8,819 nt of DNA from Planctomycetota bacterium (GTDB lineage: Bacteria; Planctomycetota; Phycisphaerae; WQYP01), in NCBI GenBank assembly GCA_021826605.1, contig JAKAZF010000034.1, positions 2,747-11,565 on the forward strand. Direction: 5' to 3'. Position 1 is the stretch's first letter. Every line of letters begins with the position of its first letter. A model generated the notes under the pieces. It was not told the DNA's origin, ran no database searches, and saw only the letters and a list, made by a program, of their open reading frames with translations. Shown in pieces: positions 1 to 7,500 of this stretch. Made by a program: the position numbers and the translations under genes.

Positions 1-1905
1 TAATTCAGAGCGCGTTAAAAAGCCCAGCAGTGCCGGTGTTTTATCCGCGGGGTTGGCATCATCCAGAACGGCCAGGCGGGAAATGTCAAACCGACTGAAC
101 ATCGCCAGCGCCGCATCCAGCGTGTCATGAAATTTGATCGGGGGAACGTCGGCACGCATCACTTCTCCAACCAGCAGCAAGGGGGCGGCTTCCGGCTCCA
201 GGAGCACGGTTTTCAAGTCATCCAGGGTCAGCAGCCCCAGATAATTTCCGGTTTTATCCAACACCACAAAATCTTCCACGCCGTCGGTGTGGCTGCGCGA
301 TAAAATGCTGGAAAGCGGTTCGTCGGGGCGGGCTACCGGCGCTTTTGCCAGGACCAGTTGATCCACTCCAATGCGCTGCAGGGCACTGATTCCTACAGCG
401 GACCCGAGCTTCACACCGAGTTTTTTCAACGGCAGCGTGTATAAACTTTCCCCCACGAGCAACTGCTGAATGACCGTGGCCGTTACCGCTGCCAGCATAA
501 TGGGTACCATGATTGCGTAATTCTGCGTAAGCTCAAATAAGAGAATAATGGCGGTGAGCGGTGCCTGTATGGCCGCGGCCAGAACGGCTCCCATGCCCAC
601 TAGCGCATAAGTGGCTGGATCACCCACCAAGCCATAATGCGAGAGTATCAGGCCCACCGCGCCCCCGCCGGCTGCGCCGATAAATAACGCCGGTGCAAAA
701 ACCCCGCCCGAACCGCCCGGTGCCAGCGTGAAGGACGTTGCAAGAATTTTAAGTACGCAGACCGCCGCCAGAAATTCCAATGTCAGACTGACACTGTGCC
801 CGCCGATAAGATGAACACCGGAATACCAACGCGGGTCGATCATTCGCAAAATAGTGGGATAGCCGTCACTGAATATCGGTATATAACCCTGGGCGAAGCG
901 CGTGTGTAAAAAGGGGTCGCCCCGGAAAATAATCAGCATAGCCACGCCGCAAACCCCGCTTAGTGCAGCGCCAATGGCCGGGTGCAGAAAATAGGGTATG
1001 CGGGCGCGGTGTTTTTGGGAGTAATTTTCCACCAGGAGATAAAAGCGCGTAAAGCCCACGGCCAGAAGTCCGCAAACGGCCCCCAGCAGCAAATAATAAG
1101 GCACTTGACCGAAGGTAAACGCCAACGCCGGCCCGGTGGCCGGCATTTGAAATAATCCTCGTGCGGTGCCTCCGCCGGAAAGTCCCACGTACATGGTCGA
1201 GGCCATCACCGATGAAATGACGATGGGCGTGAGCGTTCGCACGGAAAAATCGCGCAGCAGAACTTCCATGGCAAACAGGACACCCGCAATGGGCGCTCCG
1301 AATACCGCGCTGATGCCTGCCGCCGCGCCGCAGCCCAGCAAAATGGGCATATTGCGGCGTGAAAATCCCAGGGTGTTGCCGCATAGCGCTCCGATGGAGG
1401 CACCTATCACGGCAATCGGGGCCTCCGGCCCGGCCGATCCGCCGCTGCCGATGGTCAAACTGCTGGCTACCAATGTTTCTATTCCCAGGGAAGCCTTGAG
1501 TTTGCCCGATTCGCGGGACAGAGAATGCAGCAGCCCGGCTAATCCATGCAATTCAGATTTTTGCCGGCCCCACAGCCGCCGCCACAGCACCAGAGCCAGG
1601 CCGCCACCAGCGGGAATCAGAGGAAGAAATATGTAACTGGGCCACCAGGTGGTCGCATGGGTCAATTTCACTGCCGGCGTGTAATAATAATTTTCAATGA
1701 GTTTGACGGTCTGCTCAAAAAGCCATGTCGCCACGCCTGTCATCAGGCCCACGATAAAGGATAGACCGATCAGTAAGGTCTGCTCACGGATTCCCCATCG
1801 CGCTAATTGCTGCTGCCCGCGCAGTTGCCCCGCTAATATCCATTGCTTCAATTGATTAACCGGGGGAATCAGACGCATCAGCAATCGGCCTCGTTCACGA
1901 ATCAT
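1..1905 (-). CDS. CLC-family chloride channel or Cl-/H+ antiporter with C-terminal CBS domains (3' end outside the window)
   Basis: This is an inner-membrane anion channel or proton-coupled exchanger. The frame is open for 635 codons from the ATG at 1905 to the window edge, and the stop lies outside. CLC hallmarks are in order: GSGGSAGPEAP at residues 153-163, with E161 at the external gating glutamate position; PGGSGGVFAP at 396-405 (the GxFxP motif); and the conserved pore tyrosine Y463 in LTQNY. The first motif (GSGIP, S107 in ClC-ec1) is not recognisable. After the membrane domain come two CBS-like segments, about 510-570 and 578-635, which usually bind adenine nucleotides and regulate gating. 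In FAMEVLLRDF, E214 aligns with ClC-ec1 E202, but the next residue is V215 where ClC-ec1 has the internal proton glutamate E203. Start choice: TAA lies two codons upstream of ATG 1905, so this is the longest ATG start. The ATG at codon 10 has a better-placed GAGG and is an alternative. The gene is divergent from the lipoprotein gene. Confidence 0.95.
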   Translation of the reverse strand, partial: MIRERGRLLMRLIPPVNQLKQWILAGQLRGQQQLARWGIREQTLLIGLSFIVGLMTGVATWLFEQTVKLIENYYYTPAVKLTHATTWWPSYIFLPLIPAGGGLALVLWRRLWGRQKSELHGLAGLLHSLSRESGKLKASLGIETLVASSLTIGSGGSAGPEAPIAVIGASIGALCGNTLGFSRRNMPILLGCGAAAGISAVFGAPIAGVLFAMEVLLRDFSVRTLTPIVISSVMASTMYVGLSGGGTARGLFQMPATGPALAFTFGQVPYYLLLGAVCGLLAVGFTRFYLLVENYSQKHRARIPYFLHPAIGAALSGVCGVAMLIIFRGDPFLHTRFAQGYIPIFSDGYPTILRMIDPRWYSGVHLIGGHSVSLTLEFLAAVCVLKILATSFTLAPGGSGGVFAPALFIGAAGGGAVGLILSHYGLVGDPATYALVGMGAVLAAAIQAPLTAIILLFELTQNYAIMVPIMLAAVTATVIQQLLVGESLYTLPLKKLGVKLGSAVGISALQRIGVDQLVLAKAPVARPDEPLSSILSRSHTDGVEDFVVLDKTGNYLGLLTLDDLKTVLLEPEAAPLLLVGEVMRADVPPIKFHDTLDAALAMFSRFDISRLAVLDDANPADKTPALLGFLTRSEL

Positions 1906-1937
1906 TACTTACCATAAAAGCGCTCCGCGAACAACGC

Positions 1938-1967
1938 TTTCCCGGCAATCACTTTCCCGGCAATCAC
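1938..1967. repeat. Perfect 15-bp tandem duplication in the divergent intergenic region
   Basis: The unit TTTCCCGGCAATCAC occurs at 1938-1952 and again, abutting and identical, at 1953-1967. It lies between the divergent starts of the CLC gene (1905) and the lipoprotein gene (2059), about 35-60 bp upstream of the CLC start, where a regulator could bind. It could equally be a simple slippage duplication. I see no convincing -35/-10 pair next to it in either direction. Confidence 0.85.
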
Positions 1968-2058
1968 GCAATAGCCCCGGCTCTCTGCAATTGGGTATTT
2001 TGGTTCACGTTGCCGGTCTGCTGGCCTAAAGCCTCTGCGCGTGGTTACAATTTACCGC

Positions 2059-2538
2059 ATGATGCGGAAAAAAAAGCAGTTTGTCGAACGTTTGGGTTGC
2101 TGGCTGGCCGGTGCTTTCATGCTTGCGTTGCCGCTGACTCTGGGCGGGTGTGTGGAGCGTTCCGTGACACTGGTAAGCGATCCACCGGGAAGTCTGGTTT
2201 ATTTGAATGATGTTCAGCAGGGCACGACGCCCTGTACGGTGCCGTTTAAATGGTACGGAGACTACAGCGTGCGGCTGCGCAAAAAAGTAAATGTTGGGAC
2301 GCCGCTGAAGCCCAACTATGTGTATTACTATCTGCACACCCATAAAAATACGCAACGGCCCTGGTTCCAATGGTATGGCGTGGACCTTTTTGCCGGCATT
2401 CTGCCCATTGAATTTAAGGATCATCAGATTTGGGCCTTTATTGTGCCCAAAGTGCCGATGTTATCAACGACGGAATTAATTAAGAAAGCCAATGAACTTA
2501 AAGCCAAACTTCCGCCGCCAAAACCGGCGCGTCCATAA
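2059..2538 (+). CDS. Small PEGA-domain lipoprotein
   Basis: This is a predicted envelope lipoprotein of 159 residues, function unknown. From ATG 2059 the N terminus is MMRKKK, then a hydrophobic stretch, then the lipobox LGGC with the lipidated cysteine at residue 31. Immediately after it, residues about 34-76 form a PEGA-like domain: SDPPGSLVYLNDVQQGTTPCTVPF followed by WYGDYSVRL. This small beta domain is common on surface or periplasmic proteins. The remainder is aromatic-rich (WFQWYGVDLF) and ends in a charged helix and a PPPKPARP tail. The frame could also start at GTG 2041 or ATG 2062. ATG 2059 gives a normal lysine-rich signal peptide. No Shine-Dalgarno precedes any of them. A TACAAT (2046-2051) lies just upstream of ATG 2059, which would suit a leaderless start, but I see no matching -35. 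The next gene follows after 28 bp, so the two are probably co-transcribed. The PEGA and lipobox assignments are firm; the biological role is not. Confidence 0.87.
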   Translation: MMRKKKQFVERLGCWLAGAFMLALPLTLGGCVERSVTLVSDPPGSLVYLNDVQQGTTPCTVPFKWYGDYSVRLRKKVNVGTPLKPNYVYYYLHTHKNTQRPWFQWYGVDLFAGILPIEFKDHQIWAFIVPKVPMLSTTELIKKANELKAKLPPPKPARP

Positions 2539-2555
2539 TTTTCCATCAGCTAAAT

Positions 2556-2559
2556 GGAG
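2556..2559 (+). promoter_or_regulatory. Shine-Dalgarno GGAG that fixes the start of the 589-residue secreted protein
   Basis: GGAG lies 7 nt before ATG 2567, which opens a textbook signal peptide. This favours ATG 2567 over the in-frame upstream ATG at 2492, which would add 25 hydrophilic residues and overlap the lipoprotein gene. Confidence 0.75.
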
Positions 2560-2566
2560 TAACACG

Positions 2567-4336
2567 ATGAGGCGCTATTTATCTGTTGTTGCGGCAATAG
2601 TTTCGACGGCAGGCTTCATGGCCGTTGCTCTTCCGCCGGTGCAGGCCGTTGCGCCGGCTACCTTCCCGGCACCCCTGGCGAGCCGGATTCCATCGAATGC
2701 CCAGATTTATTTCGGATGGGCCGGGCCGGTGGCCCAATGGCCGGGCTACAAAACATCCAACCTTCGCGTGGTCCTTTCACATACCCACATTGCGGATTTC
2801 ATCCAGGGAAATCTGCCCATGTTGTTGCATCGCTTCAATCAACTGCCTGCGGCACGCAATACGCAGTTGCACATCACAGAATTCAAAAAAGCATTCGCCA
2901 TCGGCTCATTATTAATGACGCATCCGTTTGCCGTTTATTTTCGGCCTATCAGCACCGGAATCCGCAATGTGGGCCCCGTGCCTCAGGTGGTCCTGATTAT
3001 GAACGCCGGAAAATATCCGGATGCGGTGCTGGCGATATTCAAAAAGCTTCCGCGGGAGCTATATCCCACCGGTCCGCGCATTACTGAGGGAGTTGTTGGT
3101 TCCATGGTGTATGCAGGCATTCATATCACGCCGGGCGTGCAAAAGGCGTTGGCGCACCGGGGGAAAACTCTGGCGACCGCTGCAAGCTTTTGCCGCACCA
3201 TGCGGTTTATGCCTGCCAAGCCCGTCTCTGCGGAATTCGCTGATTTGACACGCTTGCGCGCGTATGCCAATACACTTCTCGATCAAGCGCTGCACCATAC
3301 TGCACCACGCGGCACGCCCCAGGGCAAACAACAGCGCATCATCTTGAATAGCGCCAAAATTATTCTTAACGGTGGATCCTTTCATAACGCTACCGCCTAT
3401 GCCTCGGCTGATGGCTTTTCCGGCAGACAATGGCTGAACGCCTCATTTTTGGCCCTGCGCCATGTGACAGTAAAACCCACGCCCGGTGCGGCCGATATGC
3501 TGGCTTTGACACCTGAAAATTCTCCTTTAGTTACCGTTTCACATTTGAATGCGGGAGCCTTCGTCCGCACGTTTAAAACCTATCTGGAGGTCGCCGGTCC
3601 GCAGATGCGCCGCAGGGTGCAACAGGTTTTAACCATGGTCAACGGCATTACCGGTGTGGATATTGAAAAGGATTTGATCAACGCGTTCGGTCCCTATTGG
3701 CTGACCTACCAAAGCCCGGTCATGCCGATGAGCAGTTCTCTGGGGCAGGTGCTGGTTAATAAGCTTGCGCATCCAGAGCGCCTTTCCCGGGCGTTGCAGA
3801 CATTAACTCCTATGGCGCTTCTGGCGGTTAATGCCGCGATGCGCCAGCGCGGATACACCGGCACGCCGGCGCAATTAAGAATTCTGCATTCACACGGCGC
3901 GACCATTTATTACATAAAAGCCGCCGCAGTCATGCCCGCCTGGGCGATTGCCCATAAATATTTTTATTTTTCCGCCTTTCCCCGACCGATTGAAATAGCG
4001 CTTGCCCGCCGGGCCAATGCACCGTCAATTCTTAACAACAAAAAATTCCTTGCACTTCAGAAACAGCTCGGCTGCACCAGCGGATATACCAACGCTACGT
4101 TTGTTGATCAGCCGCGTTTACTGCCCGATTTCTACTCATCCCTTACCACCGAAGCGGCCACCTATTCCCTGCTGCTGGGCCTGCAGTTTAATCCGCCCAT
4201 AAGTTCTCTGGTTCCCAGGCTTTCGGATTTGCAAAAAGCCACCACCACGTCGGGAAGCGTCACGTGGACAGATCAATCCGGGTGGCACAGCCGCAGCATT
4301 TCGGGTTATCCCGGCAGCAGCCTGCTGGTGCCGTAG
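2567..4336 (+). CDS. Secreted or periplasmic protein of unknown function, 589 residues
   Basis: I do not recognise a characterised family. MRRYLSVVAAIVSTAGFMAVALPPVQA (residues 1-27) is a clear Sec signal peptide ending in VQA. The mature start, PASRIPSNAQIYFGWAG-like, and later blocks such as GVDIEKDLINAFGPYW and APSILNNKKFLALQKQLG..SGYTNATFVDQPRLL recall DUF3352-type bacterial exported proteins: an opening 'P.nA..Y.gW', a mid-protein 'G.D.ekdl...G', and a later 'S...N..F.......ASG..Y.d..r'. That resemblance is from memory and weak. No transmembrane anchor, lipobox or catalytic motif is evident after the signal peptide, and cysteines are few. It follows the PEGA lipoprotein by 28 bp, with its own GGAG, so the two probably share a transcript and a compartment. 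Its stop lies 4 bp from the stop of the convergent TPR gene. Confidence 0.88.
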   Translation: MRRYLSVVAAIVSTAGFMAVALPPVQAVAPATFPAPLASRIPSNAQIYFGWAGPVAQWPGYKTSNLRVVLSHTHIADFIQGNLPMLLHRFNQLPAARNTQLHITEFKKAFAIGSLLMTHPFAVYFRPISTGIRNVGPVPQVVLIMNAGKYPDAVLAIFKKLPRELYPTGPRITEGVVGSMVYAGIHITPGVQKALAHRGKTLATAASFCRTMRFMPAKPVSAEFADLTRLRAYANTLLDQALHHTAPRGTPQGKQQRIILNSAKIILNGGSFHNATAYASADGFSGRQWLNASFLALRHVTVKPTPGAADMLALTPENSPLVTVSHLNAGAFVRTFKTYLEVAGPQMRRRVQQVLTMVNGITGVDIEKDLINAFGPYWLTYQSPVMPMSSSLGQVLVNKLAHPERLSRALQTLTPMALLAVNAAMRQRGYTGTPAQLRILHSHGATIYYIKAAAVMPAWAIAHKYFYFSAFPRPIEIALARRANAPSILNNKKFLALQKQLGCTSGYTNATFVDQPRLLPDFYSSLTTEAATYSLLLGLQFNPPISSLVPRLSDLQKATTTSGSVTWTDQSGWHSRSISGYPGSSLLVP

Positions 4337-4340
4337 AATG

Positions 4341-5114
4341 CTATTTGGTTTTTCTGCCGCTTTTGCTTCGGCGTTTTGGTTCCGACAGGCGGCCCAGGTC
4401 CCGCTTCAGGTGGCCAATCTGAAAAATGCGCTGGAACTTTTCCATATCGGGATGGTCGGGGGCAACCTTTTGAAATATTTGAAATGCACTTTGCGCTTCA
4501 TCCATCGCTCCGCGCGCAATGTGATACCGCACGATCATGCTATAAAACGCGACAAATTCCGAAATATGGAATATTTTGCGATCCGGATATAGCAGCGATA
4601 ATTCACAGCGATTTTTGAGTACTTCCCCAGCTTGTTTCAATTCATCGTGGTTGATATGAATCCTGATCATCGCGGTTATCGCAAAGAGATAATCAGGGTG
4701 GCGGCGGTAGAGGTCCTGAACGGTCCGACGCACATCGGCATGCCTTCCGAGAAAACTGTACAATGCCGCCAGATAGTTGCCGATTTTCGCATCGTCCGGG
4801 AATTTTTTGTGCAGCGCTTCAAGCTGGGACAACAATTCCGGCCATTGCTCGGGATCAAAGTGTCCCGGGTGGAGTCGCTCATAGCTTGCGGCCAAACCAG
4901 GAGTTTCCGGAGGGTTTCCTTCCGTCAGGGGTTCACGGGTTATCTCATACGAAACCAGCCGCAAGTTTACTGCCTCCGGATGATCATGTTTTATCGCAGT
5001 CCTGCCGGCAAGAAGTGCGGCAACGGCCTGCTTAATAGACGGTTCTACGCTGTCATCTGAATCAGTGCTTCTGACGGGGAACGAGCGTTGTATTTTGTCT
5101 TTCATGCCGACCAT
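4341..5114 (-). CDS. TPR-like helical repeat protein, 257 residues
   Basis: This is a probably cytoplasmic adaptor-like protein of unknown function, with no signal peptide. Residues from about 80 onward form amphipathic helix pairs typical of degenerate tetratricopeptide repeats: WPELLSQLEALHKKFPDDAKIGNYLAALYSFLGRH, then ADVRRTVQDLYRRHPD, and later MDEAQSAFQIFQKVAPDHPDMEKF. The P-D/H turns after the second helices are characteristic. The C terminus is strongly basic (PKRRSKSGRKTK). The start is uncertain: TTG 5123, ATG 5114 and ATG 5105 are all in frame, and none has a clear Shine-Dalgarno. I chose 5114 as the longest ATG. It is the third gene of the kdoO-GT87 strand group, 48 bp after the glycosyltransferase stop. 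Its stop is 4 bp from that of the convergent secreted-protein gene, so any transcription terminator must lie inside the opposing coding region. Confidence 0.8.
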   Translation of the reverse strand: MVGMKDKIQRSFPVRSTDSDDSVEPSIKQAVAALLAGRTAIKHDHPEAVNLRLVSYEITREPLTEGNPPETPGLAASYERLHPGHFDPEQWPELLSQLEALHKKFPDDAKIGNYLAALYSFLGRHADVRRTVQDLYRRHPDYLFAITAMIRIHINHDELKQAGEVLKNRCELSLLYPDRKIFHISEFVAFYSMIVRYHIARGAMDEAQSAFQIFQKVAPDHPDMEKFQRIFQIGHLKRDLGRLSEPKRRSKSGRKTK

Positions 5115-5116
5115 TT

Positions 5117-5154
5117 TTAACAACTGTGTTACAGATTAACAAGCGCCACAGGCG
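5117..5154. other. Two small inverted repeats in the 48-bp gap upstream of the TPR gene
   Basis: Just upstream of the TPR start, CTGT-gtt-ACAG (5124-5134) sits inside flanking TTAA motifs (5117-5120 and 5136-5139). Next to it, CGCC-aca-GGCG (5144-5154) can form a short hairpin 8 bp downstream of the GT87 stop codon. The first could be an operator or nothing. The second has no T-tract on the minus strand and is too short to call a terminator. Confidence 0.35.
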
Positions 5155-5162
5155 TGTTGCTG

Positions 5163-6512
5163 TTATTTGGCCCCGGCAACACGATTTTTGGCTGACACCG
5201 GGTCAATTTTGACGCCCCCGGAATCCTTGGGATTCAGCATGTATGGTGCATTGTCAGCAAATCGGGCGGTCAGGATGACAGCGGCCAATGTCAGTGATGA
5301 CCAGAGGACGACATCCACAGTATCTACATAATGGCGCCCATTGGGGCCTAAGACGCGGGCAAATTCTGAGGTCCAAAGCATGAGAAACGCAGTCAGACTC
5401 AATGCTATCCACGCGAAGTGCCGACTGGCCTGGGTGGCGAATGTGTCCTCGGCGATCATCCCCACCGCCATGAGCGCAAAAATCAGTGTGACATAATGCG
5501 GTACCCAGGTGCGTTCCGAAGCCCAGAGCATGAACATGCCCACACACGCGATTTCCATGGCGTAGCGGCGCGTACGCAGGCTTGGCAACTTTTTCCGTGC
5601 CCACCAGATGCCCCCAATCGCGATGAGCAATACGATAATCCGGCCGATGAAATGGGCGGTCTTTTGCGACAGACGGATCAGCGTTAAATAATGATTGTGC
5701 ACCACGCCGTGGTGCATGGTTTTCCATGCGGGAACATGGGCAAACAGCCGCAAAATAAATTCCGGAATGGACTCGCCGTTACCAAATTTAATTTTATCAT
5801 GCAGAATATAGGGAGCGATCATGATATGGCCCCATTGGCCCAGCCAGGTCATGTTCTGACTCCAGCCGAAAAAAATGGCGGGAACCAGAAATATCCAAAT
5901 TCCGATGCCCGCAATAATTGCCGCGCTGATAGCCCACCGCCTGCGAAAAAGAAAATAAGCCAGGAACGCCAAGGGGGTGACCTTGATGCAGATGGCCATG
6001 GCCACCAGTAGCCCGGCTGCCACATCCCCGGCCGGGGATTCCTCCTGGGCCATCCATAATCCGGCAGCCAGAGGCAGCAGCATCAGCAGGTTCATCTGCC
6101 CTTCCTGAATATCCCCGATGACCGGAAAAAACCAGCCGGCACCAATCAGTAACAGGGCACCAGGCAACACGTTGCCGCCACCGCGGCGGATGATGGATAG
6201 GGCCAGCAGAAAAATCGGTACAAAGAAAAACGGTTTACAGACCACCCATGCCGCCTGCGCATCCGGGCGGGATAAAAGTGTAAAGGGAGCCACAAACAGC
6301 ATCGCAAACGGCGGCAAAGGGAAGCGATCGCTGCGGTAGGGTTTATGGTCATGAATAAACAGCGGGACGGTTTTCATGTAGGAATCAAAAGCGTCAATAT
6401 GTTTTTGACGGGTCATTTCATGGGCGATTTTATGATGCGCCTGCACCGCCAGGACGATAGTCGCAATGGCAATAATCACGAGTGCGACGGTTACGATCAT
6501 TCGTCGGGGCAT
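5163..6512 (-). CDS. DUF2029/GT87-family integral-membrane glycosyltransferase (polyprenyl-phosphate-sugar dependent, mannosyltransferase-like)
   Basis: This is a GT-C fold glycosyltransferase of 449 residues. The family is expected to transfer a sugar, often mannose, from a polyprenyl-phosphate donor on the outer face of the inner membrane. The N-terminal TM segment (about 5-25) is followed by the DAFDSYMKTVP....KPY loop (40-59), matching the GT87 'D...YY......G...Y' loop, and RFPLPPFAMLFVAPFTLL (63-80). The diagnostic GQMN is at 138-141 and the K-x-x-P motif at K177-P180 in AICIKVTPLAFLAYFLFRRRW. NGESIPEFILRLF (245-257) and the WVPHY segment (336-340) fit the rest of the family. Roughly ten hydrophobic segments alternate with short loops. 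The start ATG 6512 has GGAG (minus strand, 6517-6520) 4 nt upstream; ATG 6500 is an alternative. It begins 27 bp after the kdoO stop, so co-transcription is likely. Acceptor and donor cannot be read from sequence; an LPS-linked or other envelope glycan is inferred from kdoO. Confidence 0.88.
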   Translation of the reverse strand: MPRRMIVTVALVIIAIATIVLAVQAHHKIAHEMTRQKHIDAFDSYMKTVPLFIHDHKPYRSDRFPLPPFAMLFVAPFTLLSRPDAQAAWVVCKPFFFVPIFLLALSIIRRGGGNVLPGALLLIGAGWFFPVIGDIQEGQMNLLMLLPLAAGLWMAQEESPAGDVAAGLLVAMAICIKVTPLAFLAYFLFRRRWAISAAIIAGIGIWIFLVPAIFFGWSQNMTWLGQWGHIMIAPYILHDKIKFGNGESIPEFILRLFAHVPAWKTMHHGVVHNHYLTLIRLSQKTAHFIGRIIVLLIAIGGIWWARKKLPSLRTRRYAMEIACVGMFMLWASERTWVPHYVTLIFALMAVGMIAEDTFATQASRHFAWIALSLTAFLMLWTSEFARVLGPNGRHYVDTVDVVLWSSLTLAAVILTARFADNAPYMLNPKDSGGVKIDPVSAKNRVAGAK

Positions 6513-6539
6513 ACGGCTCCAATACGGACTTTTAACGTG

Positions 6540-7421
6540 TCAAATCAGCGTTTTCCCGGTTAAGCCTTCCAGCACCCGCAGCGGCGATTTTTCCGGGTTT
6601 TTCATGGCTTCCACCGGTAGAAGATACGTTTGCTCCAACAAATACTGCCCCGCATCCACTGCGTGCAGCACCTCATCGGTAAAGCATGTCCAGGTGCAGT
6701 GGGGGGGAAATACAAACGGGGTTTGCGGGGCGGTTTTTTGATACTGATCATCCATTTTGCCCTGATCATGAAGTTGCAGCATGTAATGATCGTAAGCGGT
6801 GCGGGGGCTGCGGGTAACGCGCAGCAGGTACATGAACTCCCGCGCTCCGGGGAGCGGCGCTTTGAGCCGGGGCACAAATTTTTTGGCGAAATCGGCAAAC
6901 GGTTCACCAATGCGCCAATCGCGGCCTTTGCCTTCGGGATTGACGTTGCAGAATATCCGGATAATGCGTTTGCCGCCGACGGGCCGGGCAGGGAATTGAT
7001 CCGGGTGCAGCCGCGTATCATCTTTGGTAACTTTGCTGGCCCGGCCCTTGATTTCAACGGGGCGGTAGCTGGTGCGCATGCGCAGCAGAGCTGATTTATA
7101 TTGGGGAAACAGCCCCTGCATGAGCGTGAGGGTGCTTTCCGAATAGCGTTTTAACAATGCTGCCAATTCCCCTTGCGCCACCTCATCGCCTTCCATGCCT
7201 TGAATGCGGCCATTGCGATGGTCATAGCTGATATTTTTGGCGCCTCCATTGCTCCATACCGGAGTCAGGAACTTTTGTTCTTCCGGCGTGAACGCAAAAT
7301 CCAGTTTGGGTAGATAAACCACATTGCCGGATTCCATCGCCGCAGTAGCCCCATTCTGCTGGGCTGGGGAAAATGGGCCGCTCCATTGCGTTAGGTCAAC
7401 ATTGTAAATTCGATCCGTCAT
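6540..7421 (-). CDS. kdoO: Kdo hydroxylase (Fe(II)/2-oxoglutarate-dependent, LPS inner-core modification)
   Basis: KdoO-type enzymes hydroxylate the 3-position of Kdo in lipid A-Kdo, giving D-glycero-D-talo-oct-2-ulosonic acid (Ko), using Fe(II), 2-oxoglutarate and O2. Here the 293-residue protein carries the family signature KDDTRLHPDQFPARP followed by GGKRIIRIFCNVNPEGKGRDWRIGEPF. The HxD iron ligands are H139 and D141. Further blocks are SPRTAYDHYMLQLHDQGKMDDQYQ (about 205-228) and the C-terminal TWTCFTDEVLHAVDAGQYLLEQTYLLP, which contains a candidate distal iron histidine, H253. Length matches the family (about 300). Start: ATG 7421 has GGAG 6 nt upstream (7428-7431). Longer in-frame starts (7436, 7565) would add an arginine- and cysteine-rich leader unlike the family. 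It is the first gene of the kdoO-GT87-TPR strand group. Recognition comes from recalled family motifs, and the presence of Ko in this organism is inferred. Confidence 0.88.
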   Translation of the reverse strand: MTDRIYNVDLTQWSGPFSPAQQNGATAAMESGNVVYLPKLDFAFTPEEQKFLTPVWSNGGAKNISYDHRNGRIQGMEGDEVAQGELAALLKRYSESTLTLMQGLFPQYKSALLRMRTSYRPVEIKGRASKVTKDDTRLHPDQFPARPVGGKRIIRIFCNVNPEGKGRDWRIGEPFADFAKKFVPRLKAPLPGAREFMYLLRVTRSPRTAYDHYMLQLHDQGKMDDQYQKTAPQTPFVFPPHCTWTCFTDEVLHAVDAGQYLLEQTYLLPVEAMKNPEKSPLRVLEGLTGKTLI

Positions 7422-7427
7422 AAAATA

Positions 7428-7431
7428 CTCC
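7428..7431 (-). promoter_or_regulatory. kdoO: Shine-Dalgarno GGAG for kdoO
   Basis: Read on the minus strand, GGAG is followed by TATTTT and then ATG (7421). The 6-nt spacing is good and decides against the longer in-frame starts. Confidence 0.7.
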
Positions 7432-7440
7432 GCCATATCA

Positions 7441-7500
7441 GCAACTCTGCGGTTGCAACTTCGCCCGTAGCATAACGTAGAAGTGGCGGAACATTCCACT
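7441..7500. promoter_or_regulatory. Candidate regulatory region upstream of kdoO with two inverted repeats
   Basis: GCAAC (7441-7445) and GTTGC (7452-7456) are inverted around a 6-nt loop, and GTTGCAAC (7452-7459) is itself a perfect 8-bp palindrome. Further upstream AGTGG (7482-7486) and CCACT (7496-7500) flank GGAAcaTTCC. All lie 20-80 bp before the kdoO start, where an operator would be. A TATGCT-like -10 can be read between them on the minus strand, but with no acceptable -35, so the promoter itself is not established. Confidence 0.3.

Noticed and set aside
2492..2566. N-terminal extension of the secreted protein to ATG 2492
   Set aside because: It would overlap the lipoprotein gene and bury the signal peptide behind 25 basic residues. 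GGAG points to ATG 2567.
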